Position numbers and translations under genes: made by a program. DNA of 64,000 bases from an uncultured Opitutia bacterium (GTDB lineage Bacteria > Verrucomicrobiota > Verrucomicrobiia > Opitutales > Opitutaceae): assembly GCA_903896015.1 (NCBI GenBank), contig CAITWF010000043.1, positions 62,001 through 126,000 of the forward strand. The letters are read 5' to 3'. A model generated the notes under the pieces. That model saw only the letters and a program-made list of their open reading frames with translations. It did not search any database and had not been told where the DNA came from. Every line of letters begins with the position of its first letter. The stretch's first letter is position 1. Shown one piece after another: positions 17,584-26,641 of this stretch.

Positions 17584-18468
17584 TTATGTCTTTTCGTCGG
17601 CGATCCGGCGCAGGTAGGCGCCGTAGGAGGACTTGCCGAGCTTCGCGATGTTGGCCTCGAGGCCGGCGCGATCGATCCAGCCTTTGCGGTAGGCGATTTC
17701 CTCCAGGCAGGCGATTTTCAGCCCCTGGCGGTTTTCGATCACGCTCACGAACTCGGCGGCTTCCAGCAGAGAGTCGTGCGTGCCGGTGTCGAGCCAAGCG
17801 GTTCCGCGGCCTAGCAGCTCGACGCGCAGCTTGCCGGCTTCGAGGTAGAGTCGGTTGAGGTCGGTGATTTCGAGTTCGCCGCGCTTTGAGGGCTTGAGCG
17901 TGCGCGCAATCGCGACGACCTCGCGATCGTAGAAATACATGCCGGGGATCGCGTAGTTCGACTTCGGCTGGGCCGGCTTTTCCTCGAGTGAGAGCACGCG
18001 ACCGTCCGGCGCGAACTCGACGACACCGTAGCTCGTCGGGTCGGAGACGTGATAGCCAAAGATCGTTGCGCCGTCGTCCCGCTGGCCGGCGGCCTCAAGC
18101 GAGCGCGTGAAATCGTGGCCGTAAAACAGATTGTCGCCGAGGACGAGCGCGGCGGGCTCGTTTTTCAGGAAGCCGACGTCACCGGCGATGTGAAACGCCT
18201 GCGCGAGTCCGTCGGGGCTCGGTTGTTCGGCGTAGCTGAGCTTCAGGCCGATGGGCGCGCCGTCGCCTAGGAGCTTTTTGAACAGCGGTAGATCGGTCGG
18301 CGTGGAGATGACGAGCACTTCACGAATGCCGGCGAGCATGAGTACGGACAGCGGATAGTAGACCATCGGCTTGTCGTAGACAGGCATGAGCTGCTTGCTC
18401 ACCGCGATTGTCAGCGGAAAGAGGCGCGTGCCGGAGCCGCCGGCGAGGATGATGCCTTTGCGATTCAT
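17584..18468 (-). CDS. rmlA: Glucose-1-phosphate thymidylyltransferase
   Basis: 294 residues. It catalyses dTTP + glucose 1-phosphate to dTDP-glucose, the first committed step of the dTDP-rhamnose route. The N-terminus [16 protein letters not shown] is the nucleotide-binding signature; [31 protein letters not shown] and [16 protein letters not shown] are all diagnostic of RmlA. Length matches the family. It lies 21 bases downstream of rmlB on the same strand and 45 bases upstream of a GT2 gene, forming one operon whose first gene is the NRS/ER-like enzyme. Often feedback-inhibited by dTDP-rhamnose in other bacteria; not visible here. Confidence 0.96.
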   Translation of the reverse strand: MNRKGIILAGGSGTRLFPLTIAVSKQLMPVYDKPMVYYPLSVLMLAGIREVLVISTPTDLPLFKKLLGDGAPIGLKLSYAEQPSPDGLAQAFHIAGDVGFLKNEPAALVLGDNLFYGHDFTRSLEAAGQRDDGATIFGYHVSDPTSYGVVEFAPDGRVLSLEEKPAQPKSNYAIPGMYFYDREVVAIARTLKPSKRGELEITDLNRLYLEAGKLRVELLGRGTAWLDTGTHDSLLEAAEFVSVIENRQGLKIACLEEIAYRKGWIDRAGLEANIAKLGKSSYGAYLRRIADEKT

Positions 18469-18489
18469 GCGAGAGGGGATGGACGGGGA

Positions 18490-19557
18490 TTACTTCGCGA
18501 CGCCAAGGCGTTCGCGAGCGTATTTCTTCGTCGTTATGTCGGCCGCCCAACTGCGATGGGTGAGATACCAGTCTACGGTCTTCTCAATGCCGGAGGTGAA
18601 ATTTTCCTTCGGCGCCCAGTGGAGCTCCCTTTGGAGTTTCGTGCAATCGATCGCGTAGCGGCGATCGTGGCCAGGGCGATCGGCGACGTAGGTGACTTGG
18701 GAAAAGTAGGATTTTCCGTCGGCGCGCGGCGACCTCTGATCAAGCAGCGCGCAGATCGTTTTCACAATCTCGATGTTCGGTTTTTCATTCAGCCCGCCGA
18801 TATTATAGGTTTCGCCGACGCGACCTTTCTGCAAAACGAGCCAGATCGCGGCGGCGTGGTCTTCGACGTAAAGCCAGTCGCGGATTTGCATACCGTCGCC
18901 GTAAACCGGGAGGTTTTTTCCTTCGAGCGCGTTGAGAATCATCAACGGGATCAACTTCTCGGGAAAATGGAACGGGCCGTAGTTGTTCGAGCAGTTGGTC
19001 GTGAGCGTCGGGAAGTGATAGGTGTGCTGGAAGGAGCGGACGAGGTGATCGCTGGACGCCTTTGAAGCCGCGTAGGGCGAGTTCGGCGCGAAGGGCGTCT
19101 CCTCGGTGAACGCCGGATCGGTGAGCGACAGGGTGCCATAGACCTCGTCGGTCGAAACGTGCAGAAATCGAAACGCGGCCTTCTTCGCCTCCGGGAGCTT
19201 TGCCCAGTAAAGCCGCGCGCAGTTCAGCAGGCGAAGCGTGCCGACGACGTTGGTTTGGATGAATGGCTCCGGCGAATCGATCGAGCGGTCGACGTGGGAC
19301 TCGGCAGCGAAATTGACGATGGCGTCAATTTGGTGCTCGGAGAGCAGGCGCGGGATGAGTGTGGTGTCGCCGATGTCACCGTGGGCGAAAACATAGCGCG
19401 GGTCGCTCGCCAGGTCGGCGAGGTTGGCGGGATTGCCGGCGTAGGTGAGTGCGTCGAGGTTGACGAGATTGCCGAGCGTCGCGCCTTTTTCAGTGAGGCG
19501 CTGGCGAATGAAATTTGAGCCGATGAAGCCGCAGCCGCCGGTGACGAGGAGATTCAT
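18490..19557 (-). CDS. rmlB: dTDP-glucose 4,6-dehydratase
   Basis: 355 residues. Converts dTDP-glucose to dTDP-4-keto-6-deoxyglucose using bound NAD. Visible: [13 protein letters not shown] (NAD loop), [21 protein letters not shown] with the catalytic Thr-Asp-Glu triad, [13 protein letters not shown] with Y-x-x-x-K, and [17 protein letters not shown], all hallmark RmlB segments. Length is normal. It sits 13 bases after the NRS/ER-like gene and 21 bases before rmlA. Start is the ATG at 19557 directly preceded by a pyrimidine-rich stretch rather than a Shine-Dalgarno. Confidence 0.97.
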   Translation of the reverse strand: MNLLVTGGCGFIGSNFIRQRLTEKGATLGNLVNLDALTYAGNPANLADLASDPRYVFAHGDIGDTTLIPRLLSEHQIDAIVNFAAESHVDRSIDSPEPFIQTNVVGTLRLLNCARLYWAKLPEAKKAAFRFLHVSTDEVYGTLSLTDPAFTEETPFAPNSPYAASKASSDHLVRSFQHTYHFPTLTTNCSNNYGPFHFPEKLIPLMILNALEGKNLPVYGDGMQIRDWLYVEDHAAAIWLVLQKGRVGETYNIGGLNEKPNIEIVKTICALLDQRSPRADGKSYFSQVTYVADRPGHDRRYAIDCTKLQRELHWAPKENFTSGIEKTVDWYLTHRSWAADITTKKYARERLGVAK

Positions 19558-19570
19558 GTCCGAAGGAAAA

Positions 19571-20446
19571 TCAGGCGGCGGCTTTGCGCCACGTACGGAG
19601 ATCGCGGGCGACGGCTTCGTGGACCTCGGTCATCTTGATGCCGACGCGTTCAAGTTTCGTGGAGTCCATCACGCAATTGGAACGCGGGGTCTTGGCGGCG
19701 ACGTGCATGAAATCGTCCTCGTTCTTGAAGAAGGTGAATTCCTTGGTGCAGACGCCGCTCTTCCGGATGTGTTCGACGACTTCGTGCGTGGTGATCGCGC
19801 CGGGGTTGGTGACGTTATAGGTGCCGTAGGGGACGCGCTTTTCCCAGCAGGCGAAGGTGGAGGCGCAGAATTCCTCAAGCTGTGAAATCGAGTTCGTCGC
19901 GGCGAGGAGCGTTTTGTAGCGCATCAACTTCGTGAGGTAGTTGCGCGGATTTTCCTCGTTGTTGAAGGGAATGCGGAGGCGCCAGATATAAACGTTGGGC
20001 GTGCCGGCCAGGACTTCTTCACCGAGGGCCTTGGTGCCGCTGTAGAACGAGCAGTGGTTGGTGCGGAAGGTGAAGTTCGGGGTGTCGTCTTCCTGAAAGC
20101 CGGTGCCATCCGGGCGCGCACCACTGTAAATGCAGCCGCTGGAAACGTGGCCCCACGGAACACCGGCTTCGGTGCAGGCCTGAGCGATGAGGCCGGGGAG
20201 GACGGCGTTGCCGAAGAGGCACTCGGACTTGTGGAGTTCGCAGGCGTCGACGTTGGGTTTGCCAGTGTAGCCCGCAGAATTAATCAGGAAGCTGGGCTTG
20301 TCGCGCAGGAGCGCGGCGCGAAGAACGGCGGGATCGGTGTAGTTGAGCTCGGCGCGGCGCACGTTGCGAAAGGGTATGCCCTTGCGCGTGAGCAGCGCCT
20401 GATAGGCTTGGCCGACGTAACCGGATCCTCCGAGCAGGTAAATCAT
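19571..20446 (-). CDS. NRS/ER-like dTDP-4-keto-6-deoxyglucose 3,5-epimerase/4-reductase candidate
   Basis: 291 residues from the ATG at 20446. It is a short-chain dehydrogenase of the RmlD clan ([16 protein letters not shown]) but its closest pattern that I recognise is the plant bifunctional NRS/ER enzyme: [28 protein letters not shown] and [13 protein letters not shown] all have counterparts there. The reductase pair Tyr135/Lys139 (FYSGTK) is present. Cys105 (SSGCIYSG) and Lys173 are spaced 68 residues apart, as are the Cys and Lys that I recall being implicated in epimerisation by the Arabidopsis enzyme. It heads the operon with rmlB and rmlA and no rmlC is found in the window, so one protein may complete dTDP-rhamnose. 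An ordinary RmlD-type reductase is the alternative. Confidence 0.8.
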   Translation of the reverse strand: MIYLLGGSGYVGQAYQALLTRKGIPFRNVRRAELNYTDPAVLRAALLRDKPSFLINSAGYTGKPNVDACELHKSECLFGNAVLPGLIAQACTEAGVPWGHVSSGCIYSGARPDGTGFQEDDTPNFTFRTNHCSFYSGTKALGEEVLAGTPNVYIWRLRIPFNNEENPRNYLTKLMRYKTLLAATNSISQLEEFCASTFACWEKRVPYGTYNVTNPGAITTHEVVEHIRKSGVCTKEFTFFKNEDDFMHVAAKTPRSNCVMDSTKLERVGIKMTEVHEAVARDLRTWRKAAA

Positions 20447-20541
20447 GGAAGGGAGAAGGAAACGCGCACATGGCTCGGGAACAAGGGATTTTTTCAGGCG
20501 GCGCAGCAGAGATATTACGGCGGACAGTGCCGTTTCCGCCC

Positions 20542-20576
20542 AAAAGAAAACCGCCGCATCGTAGGATGCGGCGGTT
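20542..20576 (-). terminator. Intrinsic terminator after the TonB receptor gene
   Basis: A perfect 12-base inverted repeat (20549-20560 and 20565-20576, core CCGCCGCATC/GATGCGGCGG) with a 4-base loop is followed on the minus strand by TTTTCTTTT. It lies 25 bases beyond the receptor stop and 96 bases before the NRS/ER-like start, separating the two transcription units. Confidence 0.88.
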
Positions 20577-20601
20577 GAAAACCCTGACGAGCGCAATGCG
20601 C

Positions 20602-23600
20602 TCAGAACTTCAGCTTGGCACCGAACTGTACGCGCCATCGGGACTGAACGTTGTCGTAGATCATCGTGGTGTTGGCATTCGCCGACGTGGAGCTATAGGT
20701 CGGGCGGATGCGGCCATCGGGGCCGTAGGTCGCACCGCCAGCGTTCACGCGCCAGAACACGTCGTTCGAGCTGAGCGGGGCTTTTTCAAAATAATTGAAG
20801 ATGCGCTTGTTTATGAAATTACCGAAGTTGATGAAGTCCATGAACAGCTCAAGTTCGCCGGGCTTGTAGATCGGAATCGTCTGCGCGAGGTGCAGATCGA
20901 GGCGACCAACCCACGGCTGGTAGAACGCATTCTTTGGGGCGACACCGCCAGCATATTTGCTGAGGCCGGAGCTTTGGAGGAACGCGAAGTAGGCGGCCTG
21001 ATCGGCGGCGCTCATCTGGGAGAAGTCGAAGCGAGGGTCGCTCGTGCCGGTCGGCACTGCAACGAGGTCGTTACTCGTCTGGCTGTCGCCGTTGAGGTCG
21101 GTGGTGTAAACGTAACTGAACGGATTGCCCGTGTGGCCTTCGTAGTAGAGCGTGGCGGAGGTCTTCCAGTTTTTGTTGTAGACGAACTCGCGCGTGTAGC
21201 TGGTCTGGATGCGGTCCGGCACTTCGTAGTCGGAGTGGGCTTCCTCGACAGCGTTTTGGTTAAACACGGAGTTGCGCTGCCACATGCCGGAAGCGGTGGT
21301 CTGGCCCATCGAGGAGGCCTCGGTGGAGCGACCGCGAGTGTAGCTGAGGTTGGCGGCCCAGTGATCCTTCATCGGGCGATCCCAGCTCAGGGAGAGGTAC
21401 GTGGATTCGCCGGTGCGGATGTTACGCGTGTGGTAGACATTCAGGAACTCGGGGAAGCGCGCGTTGGCGACTGTGTTGACGTTGCCGGCAAAGCGCTGGC
21501 GGCCATCGGCACCCAAGGTGGTGGGGAGCAGATTGTCGTTGGTGATGAAGAGCGCCTTGTCGTTGTAGGACTGGATTGCCTCTAGAGTAAGCGTCGAATT
21601 CCAGATCGGGAGTTTGCGATCGATCGCAAAGTTGCCGCGCCAGACGGACGGGAGCTGAATCTTGTCATCCGTGAGGTCGACCTCGAAACGGCCGCCAACC
21701 GGAACGGCGGACGAAACGCCGATCGGGTTCGTGGGATCGAAGGTGTTCTTCAGGTAGCCCACGAGGTTGGGCAGGCCGGTCGCCGGGATGTCGGTGTAGC
21801 GACCGACGCCGGGGGCGGAGTAGGAATTGGAGAAGAAGACCCAGGGGGCGCGACCGAGGAAGTGGCCGACGCCACCGCGAATCTGAGTCGTGCGGCTTTC
21901 GTCGACGCCCCAGTTGAAGCTGACGCGCGGAGAGAAGACGGAAACCCCGTCGACCGTGCCGTTGTTGGCGAAGCCGAAGCGTGAGAAGAAAAGCGCATTA
22001 TAAGGAGGACGGGTGTCGCTGCCGACGAAATCCTCGCGAATGCCGGCCATGAGGGTGAGGCGGGGGAGAGCTTCCCACTTCGCCTGGGCAAAGAGCCCGG
22101 TGATGGCCGACTCACTGACGTCAGCCTGCGGCGTGCCTTGCACGTAGTAGGCGCGGCTGAAGCCGTTGGGCGTGTCAGCCTGGAACGCGGCGATGCTGGC
22201 GTAGTCGAAGATGCCGAACGAGCCGGCGCGGAAAAGGTTGTAGTCGTTGTTTTTCTCGTATTGCACGCCGGCGCTGAGCGTGATGTTGCCGAGGAAGTAG
22301 TCACCGACGGCGCTGTAGGTCTTGGTCTTGACGTTGATCTGGTTGCCCATGCGGAACTGGTCGGTGCCCATTTCGAGCACGCCGTTGCTGACGCGCAGTC
22401 CGGATTGGTTGGTGCCGTTGATGCCGAAGATGCGGACCTGCGGGAGGACGGCGTTGATCGGGGTGTATTGATCCTGTTTCACGTCGCCAAAGCGCAGCTC
22501 GGTCTTGAAGTTTTGCGACCATTGGCTGGTGAGCGTCCCGGTGAAGTTGCGCTCCTTGCGGGTTTGCGAGTAGAACGCCGAGCTGAAGACGGAGGTGCCG
22601 CCGCCGGAGTTGGTAAGAATGCCGGAACCGAAGCTGGCGACACCGTAGTCGCCGAATTGCGGGACTTGGCCGGGAGTCTCGCTGTAACGAAGTGAGAGGC
22701 GTTGGCCGGGCATGATGTTCCAGTCGACCTTGGCAAGTTTCTTTTCTTCCTGCGCCTGATTGGCGATGTTCTGGCTGTAGGTGCCGAAGCTGTCACCCTT
22801 GCCGACCGCAGTGGAGATCTGCGCGATGCGCGCGGTGATGGCGGCGACATCGGCGGAGTCAGGGTTCAGACCGGAGGTGAGCGGCGGGGCGATGCGGACG
22901 AATTTTTCATAGTTGATGAAGAAGAAGAGGGTGTTCTTCAGGATCGGGCCGCCAAAGGTGAAGCCCTTGGTTTCACGCTTCAGGATCGGGACGATACCCT
23001 GGGTGGGGCCGGCCGCGACATCGGGACCCTGACCGCGAAAGCCGAAGATTTTGTCCTTCGAGATGTCGTAGTAAAGGGAGCCGTGGTAGGTGTTGGTGCC
23101 GCTCTTGGTGACGGCGTTGACGGCGGCGCCGGTGAAGCCGCTCTGGCGGGTGTCGTAGGGCGAGACGTCGATCGCGAGCTGATCGATGATATCGATCGAG
23201 AGAGGATTGAAGAACGACGCTAGGCCGGTGCCGTTGAGGCCGAACTGGTCGTTGATCGGCGAGCCGTCGATGAGGACGGAGTTGTAGCGGTTGTTCTGGC
23301 CGACGGCAACGATGTGGGCTTCTTCACGGTCGTTGGCACTCGAGAGCGACGTGAGCGTTACGAATGAGGAGCCGCTGACGAGATCGGCGAGCGATCGCTG
23401 CGTGGTGGGCTTGCTGGCGAGGCGCATGGCGTCGAGCAGCGCGCCGGCGCCGGTGGCGTTGGCGTTGAGCTCGCCTGATTGGCCGCCGACCTTAAACGCT
23501 TCCATCACGACGACGGACGAGGCTTCGACCGAGAAGTCGACCGCGATGTCCTGACCTAGGGCCGTCATGACGTCGTTTCGCTCGACGGGCTTGAAGCCGT

Positions 23601-23889
23601 TAGCGGACACTGTGACGGTGTAGGGGCCTCCGGCGATTAGGCCGCGAAAGAAATAGCGGCCGCCGTCGAGTGTGGTGGCGGAGTAGCTGGTGCCGGTCGG
23701 TGTGTGAACAGCAGAGACGGCAGCGCCAGCGATGGCTTTGCCGCCGCTATCGCGGACGACGCCGGTTAAGCCGGAGGTGACGACGCCCTGCGCCAGCGCG
23801 AACTGCGCGAGGGCCAAGGCGGCAAACAAAACGACCGCGCGCACAATGCGGGCGGCCGGGGCAAACGGGATACGGGTAGGTATGTTCAT
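20602..23889 (-). CDS. Oar-like TonB-dependent outer-membrane receptor
   Basis: 1095 residues. A signal peptide of about 34 residues (hydrophobic VVLFAALALAQFALAQ) is followed by a carboxypeptidase-regulatory-like beta domain (residues about 37-120, GVVRDSGGKAIAGAAVSA), a plug-like region with NSVLIDGSPINDQFGLNG and GAAVNAVTKSGTNTYHGS, and a long beta-barrel that ends in Phe (FGAKLKF), the usual outer-membrane assembly signal. This is the layout of Oar/SusC-unlike carboxypeptidase-plug receptors. Ligand is unknown. It has its own upstream region of about 110 bases and a strong terminator, so it is transcribed alone although embedded in the glycan locus. Possibly imports glycan fragments or a peptide; not shown. 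Confidence 0.9.
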   Translation of the reverse strand: MNIPTRIPFAPAARIVRAVVLFAALALAQFALAQGVVTSGLTGVVRDSGGKAIAGAAVSAVHTPTGTSYSATTLDGGRYFFRGLIAGGPYTVTVSANGFKPVERNDVMTALGQDIAVDFSVEASSVVVMEAFKVGGQSGELNANATGAGALLDAMRLASKPTTQRSLADLVSGSSFVTLTSLSSANDREEAHIVAVGQNNRYNSVLIDGSPINDQFGLNGTGLASFFNPLSIDIIDQLAIDVSPYDTRQSGFTGAAVNAVTKSGTNTYHGSLYYDISKDKIFGFRGQGPDVAAGPTQGIVPILKRETKGFTFGGPILKNTLFFFINYEKFVRIAPPLTSGLNPDSADVAAITARIAQISTAVGKGDSFGTYSQNIANQAQEEKKLAKVDWNIMPGQRLSLRYSETPGQVPQFGDYGVASFGSGILTNSGGGTSVFSSAFYSQTRKERNFTGTLTSQWSQNFKTELRFGDVKQDQYTPINAVLPQVRIFGINGTNQSGLRVSNGVLEMGTDQFRMGNQINVKTKTYSAVGDYFLGNITLSAGVQYEKNNDYNLFRAGSFGIFDYASIAAFQADTPNGFSRAYYVQGTPQADVSESAITGLFAQAKWEALPRLTLMAGIREDFVGSDTRPPYNALFFSRFGFANNGTVDGVSVFSPRVSFNWGVDESRTTQIRGGVGHFLGRAPWVFFSNSYSAPGVGRYTDIPATGLPNLVGYLKNTFDPTNPIGVSSAVPVGGRFEVDLTDDKIQLPSVWRGNFAIDRKLPIWNSTLTLEAIQSYNDKALFITNDNLLPTTLGADGRQRFAGNVNTVANARFPEFLNVYHTRNIRTGESTYLSLSWDRPMKDHWAANLSYTRGRSTEASSMGQTTASGMWQRNSVFNQNAVEEAHSDYEVPDRIQTSYTREFVYNKNWKTSATLYYEGHTGNPFSYVYTTDLNGDSQTSNDLVAVPTGTSDPRFDFSQMSAADQAAYFAFLQSSGLSKYAGGVAPKNAFYQPWVGRLDLHLAQTIPIYKPGELELFMDFINFGNFINKRIFNYFEKAPLSSNDVFWRVNAGGATYGPDGRIRPTYSSTSANANTTMIYDNVQSRWRVQFGAKLKF

Positions 23890-23999
23890 TAGGATTCAGC
23901 TGAATGCTTGGGCGAAGGGTTTACGCGCGAAATGTCACGCAAGTCCAGTGCCGACTTGTCATAAATCTCCAACAATCTTGTGACACCGCAGTGCGGCCG

Positions 24000-24764
24000 T
24001 CACTTGCGGCGATAATCGCCCCGGCTGAAATACTTTTCGAGCCAGACATACATGCAGATGAAAAAATACCGGCTGCCCATTTCCTTGATCTTCAGTTTAG
24101 CGACGCCGTGCTTCCGATTCTCCCACGAGATCGGCGTGATGGTCCACGTGTAGCCACGGACGATCGCCTTGAGCGGGAGTTCGACGGTGAGATTAAAGTG
24201 CGGCGCGAGCAGCGGCCGGCAGCCATCGATCACGTGGCGGCGGTAGGCCTTGAACGCGTTGGTGGTGTCGTTCAGTCCGTGGCGGAACAGGACGCGGATG
24301 AACAGATTCGCGAGCCGGTTCACGAAGAGCTTCACGCCCGGATAGTCGACGACGCGACCGCCTTTCACAAAGCGGCTGCCGAACACGCACTCGTAACCCT
24401 CGCCGAGCAACCGCCAGTAACGCACCGCGTCCGCCGGCGAGTCCGACGCGTCGGCCATCACCACCACCACCGCATCGCCGCGAATTTGCCCGAATCCATA
24501 AACAATCGCGCGCCCGAAACCGTGCGGGCCCGGATTCCGCACCGGCATGAGCGTCGGAATCTCCCTGCGAAGGATTTCCAAGACGGCCCACGTCGTGTCC
24601 TTGCTGCCATCGTCGACGACCACGATCTCGTGAGGGATCTCTTCGCGGAGAAATTCCATGTAGAGCGCGCGCAGCGTCGGCGGCAACGATGCCTCCTCGT
24701 CGCGTGCCGGGATTACGACCGAGAAGAGTGTGAGGGGCGGCGTGGGGTGAGGCGCGTCGGGCAT
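24000..24764 (-). CDS. GT2 glycosyltransferase (dolichyl-phosphate-sugar synthase-like)
   Basis: 254 residues from the ATG at 24764, two bases past the stop of the upstream SDR; a start at 24794 would overlap that gene by 28 bases. GT-A motifs are SVVIPARDEEASLPPTLR, IVVVDDGSKDTTWAVLE and VVMADASDSPADAV, with a GSRFVKGG segment near residue 135 as in DPM-type enzymes. No convincing C-terminal helix, so it would be a membrane-associated synthase or a soluble GT2. Co-transcribed with the epimerase upstream. Confidence 0.86.
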   Translation of the reverse strand: MPDAPHPTPPLTLFSVVIPARDEEASLPPTLRALYMEFLREEIPHEIVVVDDGSKDTTWAVLEILRREIPTLMPVRNPGPHGFGRAIVYGFGQIRGDAVVVVMADASDSPADAVRYWRLLGEGYECVFGSRFVKGGRVVDYPGVKLFVNRLANLFIRVLFRHGLNDTTNAFKAYRRHVIDGCRPLLAPHFNLTVELPLKAIVRGYTWTITPISWENRKHGVAKLKIKEMGSRYFFICMYVWLEKYFSRGDYRRK

Positions 24765-24766
24765 GA

Positions 24767-25834
24767 TCAGAACGGCGCGGAGAGCTCCAGCCACGCGGGA
24801 TTATTTTCGGCGTGGGCCGCGATTTCCTCCAGAATTTCAGCGACGGGTGTAGCTGGTTTCCACTTCCACAGGCGCCCAGCCTTCGCCGAATCGAGCACGA
24901 CCCAGGGCAAATCAAACGGCCTCGGCCTGCGATCGGCCGCGACCTCGCGCGGGCCGAAACGCTCCGCACACCAGTCGCTGAGTTGCCGCAGCGACATCGC
25001 CGACGCCGCTCCGCCCGAGAAATTCGCGATGCGATCGGTCGCGGGAATTTTTTTCGCGGCGAACTGCTTTTCCAGCACGCTCACGAGGTCGCGCGGATGC
25101 AGACAGTCTCGCACCTGATAGCCGTGTCCGTCGAAGCCGATGTATTTCAAAGGATGCCCCGCGCGCCGCGCATTAATCCAGAAGGAAAAAATTCCTTGAT
25201 CGGGCCGGCCGAACTGGCCGGCTCCCGCGAGCACGCCGCAGCGGTTGATGAAGACGGGCAGACCAAACGCCTCGCCGTATTCGAGCGCGAGCGCTTCGCT
25301 TGCGAGCTTCGTGGCGCCGTAAAGTGAGACGGGCGCGGAGGTCGAAAACATTTCATCGATCCCTGCCGCGCTCACGCCGGCCGGCAGTTTCGTTTTCGGC
25401 TTCAGCGTGAAAGCTCCGTTCTTCGCCATCACGGGCAGCGCCGCCAGAGGCGGGATCGAATATACGCGGCTCGTCGACAGCAGCGTGAAACCGGCACGGT
25501 GCGCTTTGCAGAATTCCAGCAGGTTCACCGTGCCGCCGAGATTGTGCTCCACGAGTTGGCGCGAACTGGTCTTCCCGTCCACGCCGGCGAGCACGCTCGG
25601 GTTCGCCGCCGCATCGACCACCCAGTCCACCGCGGCGACCGTCTCCAGATCGCTCGCCGTGCGCAGATCGGCGTGGAAAAGCTTTATGCCTGCGTTCTTG
25701 AGCGTCGCGCGGTTCGCCTCGCTGCCGGGCCGGATGAAGTTGTCGAAGCCGCTGACCGCGTGGCCGCGCGCCGCGAGTTCGCGAGCGAGCGTGCTGCCCA
25801 CGAAACCGCACACGCCGGAAATCAGGATTCGCAT
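24767..25834 (-). CDS. NAD-dependent epimerase, CDP-paratose 2-epimerase-like
   Basis: 355 residues from the ATG at 25834. NAD-binding loop ILISGVCGFVGSTLAREL, catalytic SLYGATKLASE with Tyr and Lys, and FINRCGVLAGAGQFGRPDQG followed by GFDGHGYQVRDCLHP. The last two blocks resemble CDP-paratose/tyvelose 2-epimerases (NRCGVLTGPWQ, GxGKQVRDLLH). It may invert C2 of a nucleotide-activated sugar, supplying the GT2 encoded two bases downstream. Nucleotide and sugar remain unproven. Its start faces a methyltransferase gene across 101 bases. Confidence 0.83.
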   Translation of the reverse strand: MRILISGVCGFVGSTLARELAARGHAVSGFDNFIRPGSEANRATLKNAGIKLFHADLRTASDLETVAAVDWVVDAAANPSVLAGVDGKTSSRQLVEHNLGGTVNLLEFCKAHRAGFTLLSTSRVYSIPPLAALPVMAKNGAFTLKPKTKLPAGVSAAGIDEMFSTSAPVSLYGATKLASEALALEYGEAFGLPVFINRCGVLAGAGQFGRPDQGIFSFWINARRAGHPLKYIGFDGHGYQVRDCLHPRDLVSVLEKQFAAKKIPATDRIANFSGGAASAMSLRQLSDWCAERFGPREVAADRRPRPFDLPWVVLDSAKAGRLWKWKPATPVAEILEEIAAHAENNPAWLELSAPF

Positions 25835-25935
25835 CGGCGCACCGTTGCTAAAAATCGCGCGCGCGGGAAGCAGTTTTTGCGGGGGCAACGCGCTCCACCT
25901 TGACGCGCCTCGCACCCGCGCGCTCAATCGCCCGC

Positions 25936-26616
25936 ATGAGCCAGCTGCGCGGCGACTACAAATCCGTCTGGACGTCCCTCTCCACCACTAAGGAGGACGC
26001 CTACATGGTCGTCTCCGGCTACACCGACGAGGACAAGTTCACCGCCGATGCCGAAGACACGCTCGACATCATCCGCGAAACGATCGGCGTGCGCCCGACG
26101 GACACGTTTTTGGAGATCGGCTGCGGCGTGGGCCGCGTGGGCCGTGTGCTCTCGCCGTTCGTGCAGGAGTGGATCGGCTGCGACGTGTCGCCCAACATGC
26201 TCGGGATTGCGAAGCGCCGGCTGCTCGGTCTGACCAACACGCGCCTCCAAGAAGTCTCCGGTTACGATCTCCAGCCAATTCCCGACAACTCGGTCGACGC
26301 CGTCTACACGACGGTCGTCTTCATGCACCTTGAGGAATGGGATCGCTACAACTACGTGCTCGAGGCGAAACGCGTCCTCAAGCCTAGCGGACGTTTTTAC
26401 TGCGACAACGTCGATCTCGCCTCGAAGGAGGGCTGGAAGGTCTTCGAAGAGAGCCGCACGAAATTTCCCGCGCAATCGCGTCCCGCGCAGATTTCCAAAT
26501 GCTCCACGCAACCGGAACTCGAAGCGTTTCTGAAAAACGCTGGATTCGCCGACGTGCGCGTCGCCGGCCGCCTCGACTTCTGGGCCTACGCGTGGGGCGC
26601 TAAGCCGGCCAGTTGA
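25936..26616 (+). CDS. Class I SAM-dependent methyltransferase
   Basis: 226 residues from the ATG at 25936; the in-frame upstream ATG at 25900 adds 12 residues that look non-coding. Motifs: FLEIGCGVGRVGRVL, GCDVSPNMLGIAKRR, DAVYTTVVFMHLEEW and LKPSGRFYCDNVDL. Typical Methyltransf_11 of a glycan locus. A weak TTGACG hexamer lies about 30 bases upstream, without a good -10. Converges on the small periplasmic protein gene, separated by 25 bases. Confidence 0.86.
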   Translation: MSQLRGDYKSVWTSLSTTKEDAYMVVSGYTDEDKFTADAEDTLDIIRETIGVRPTDTFLEIGCGVGRVGRVLSPFVQEWIGCDVSPNMLGIAKRRLLGLTNTRLQEVSGYDLQPIPDNSVDAVYTTVVFMHLEEWDRYNYVLEAKRVLKPSGRFYCDNVDLASKEGWKVFEESRTKFPAQSRPAQISKCSTQPELEAFLKNAGFADVRVAGRLDFWAYAWGAKPAS

Positions 26617-26641
26617 ATCGCTGACGCGCAACGAGCCCAAA

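Noticed and set aside
23986-23996. Short palindrome CCGCAGTGCGG upstream of the TonB receptor
   Set aside because: Stem of only five base pairs with a one-base loop and no following T-run; likely chance at this GC content.
25899-25930. Possible promoter TTGACG before the methyltransferase at 25936
   Set aside because: No acceptable -10 hexamer at normal spacing; not strong enough to list as a feature.
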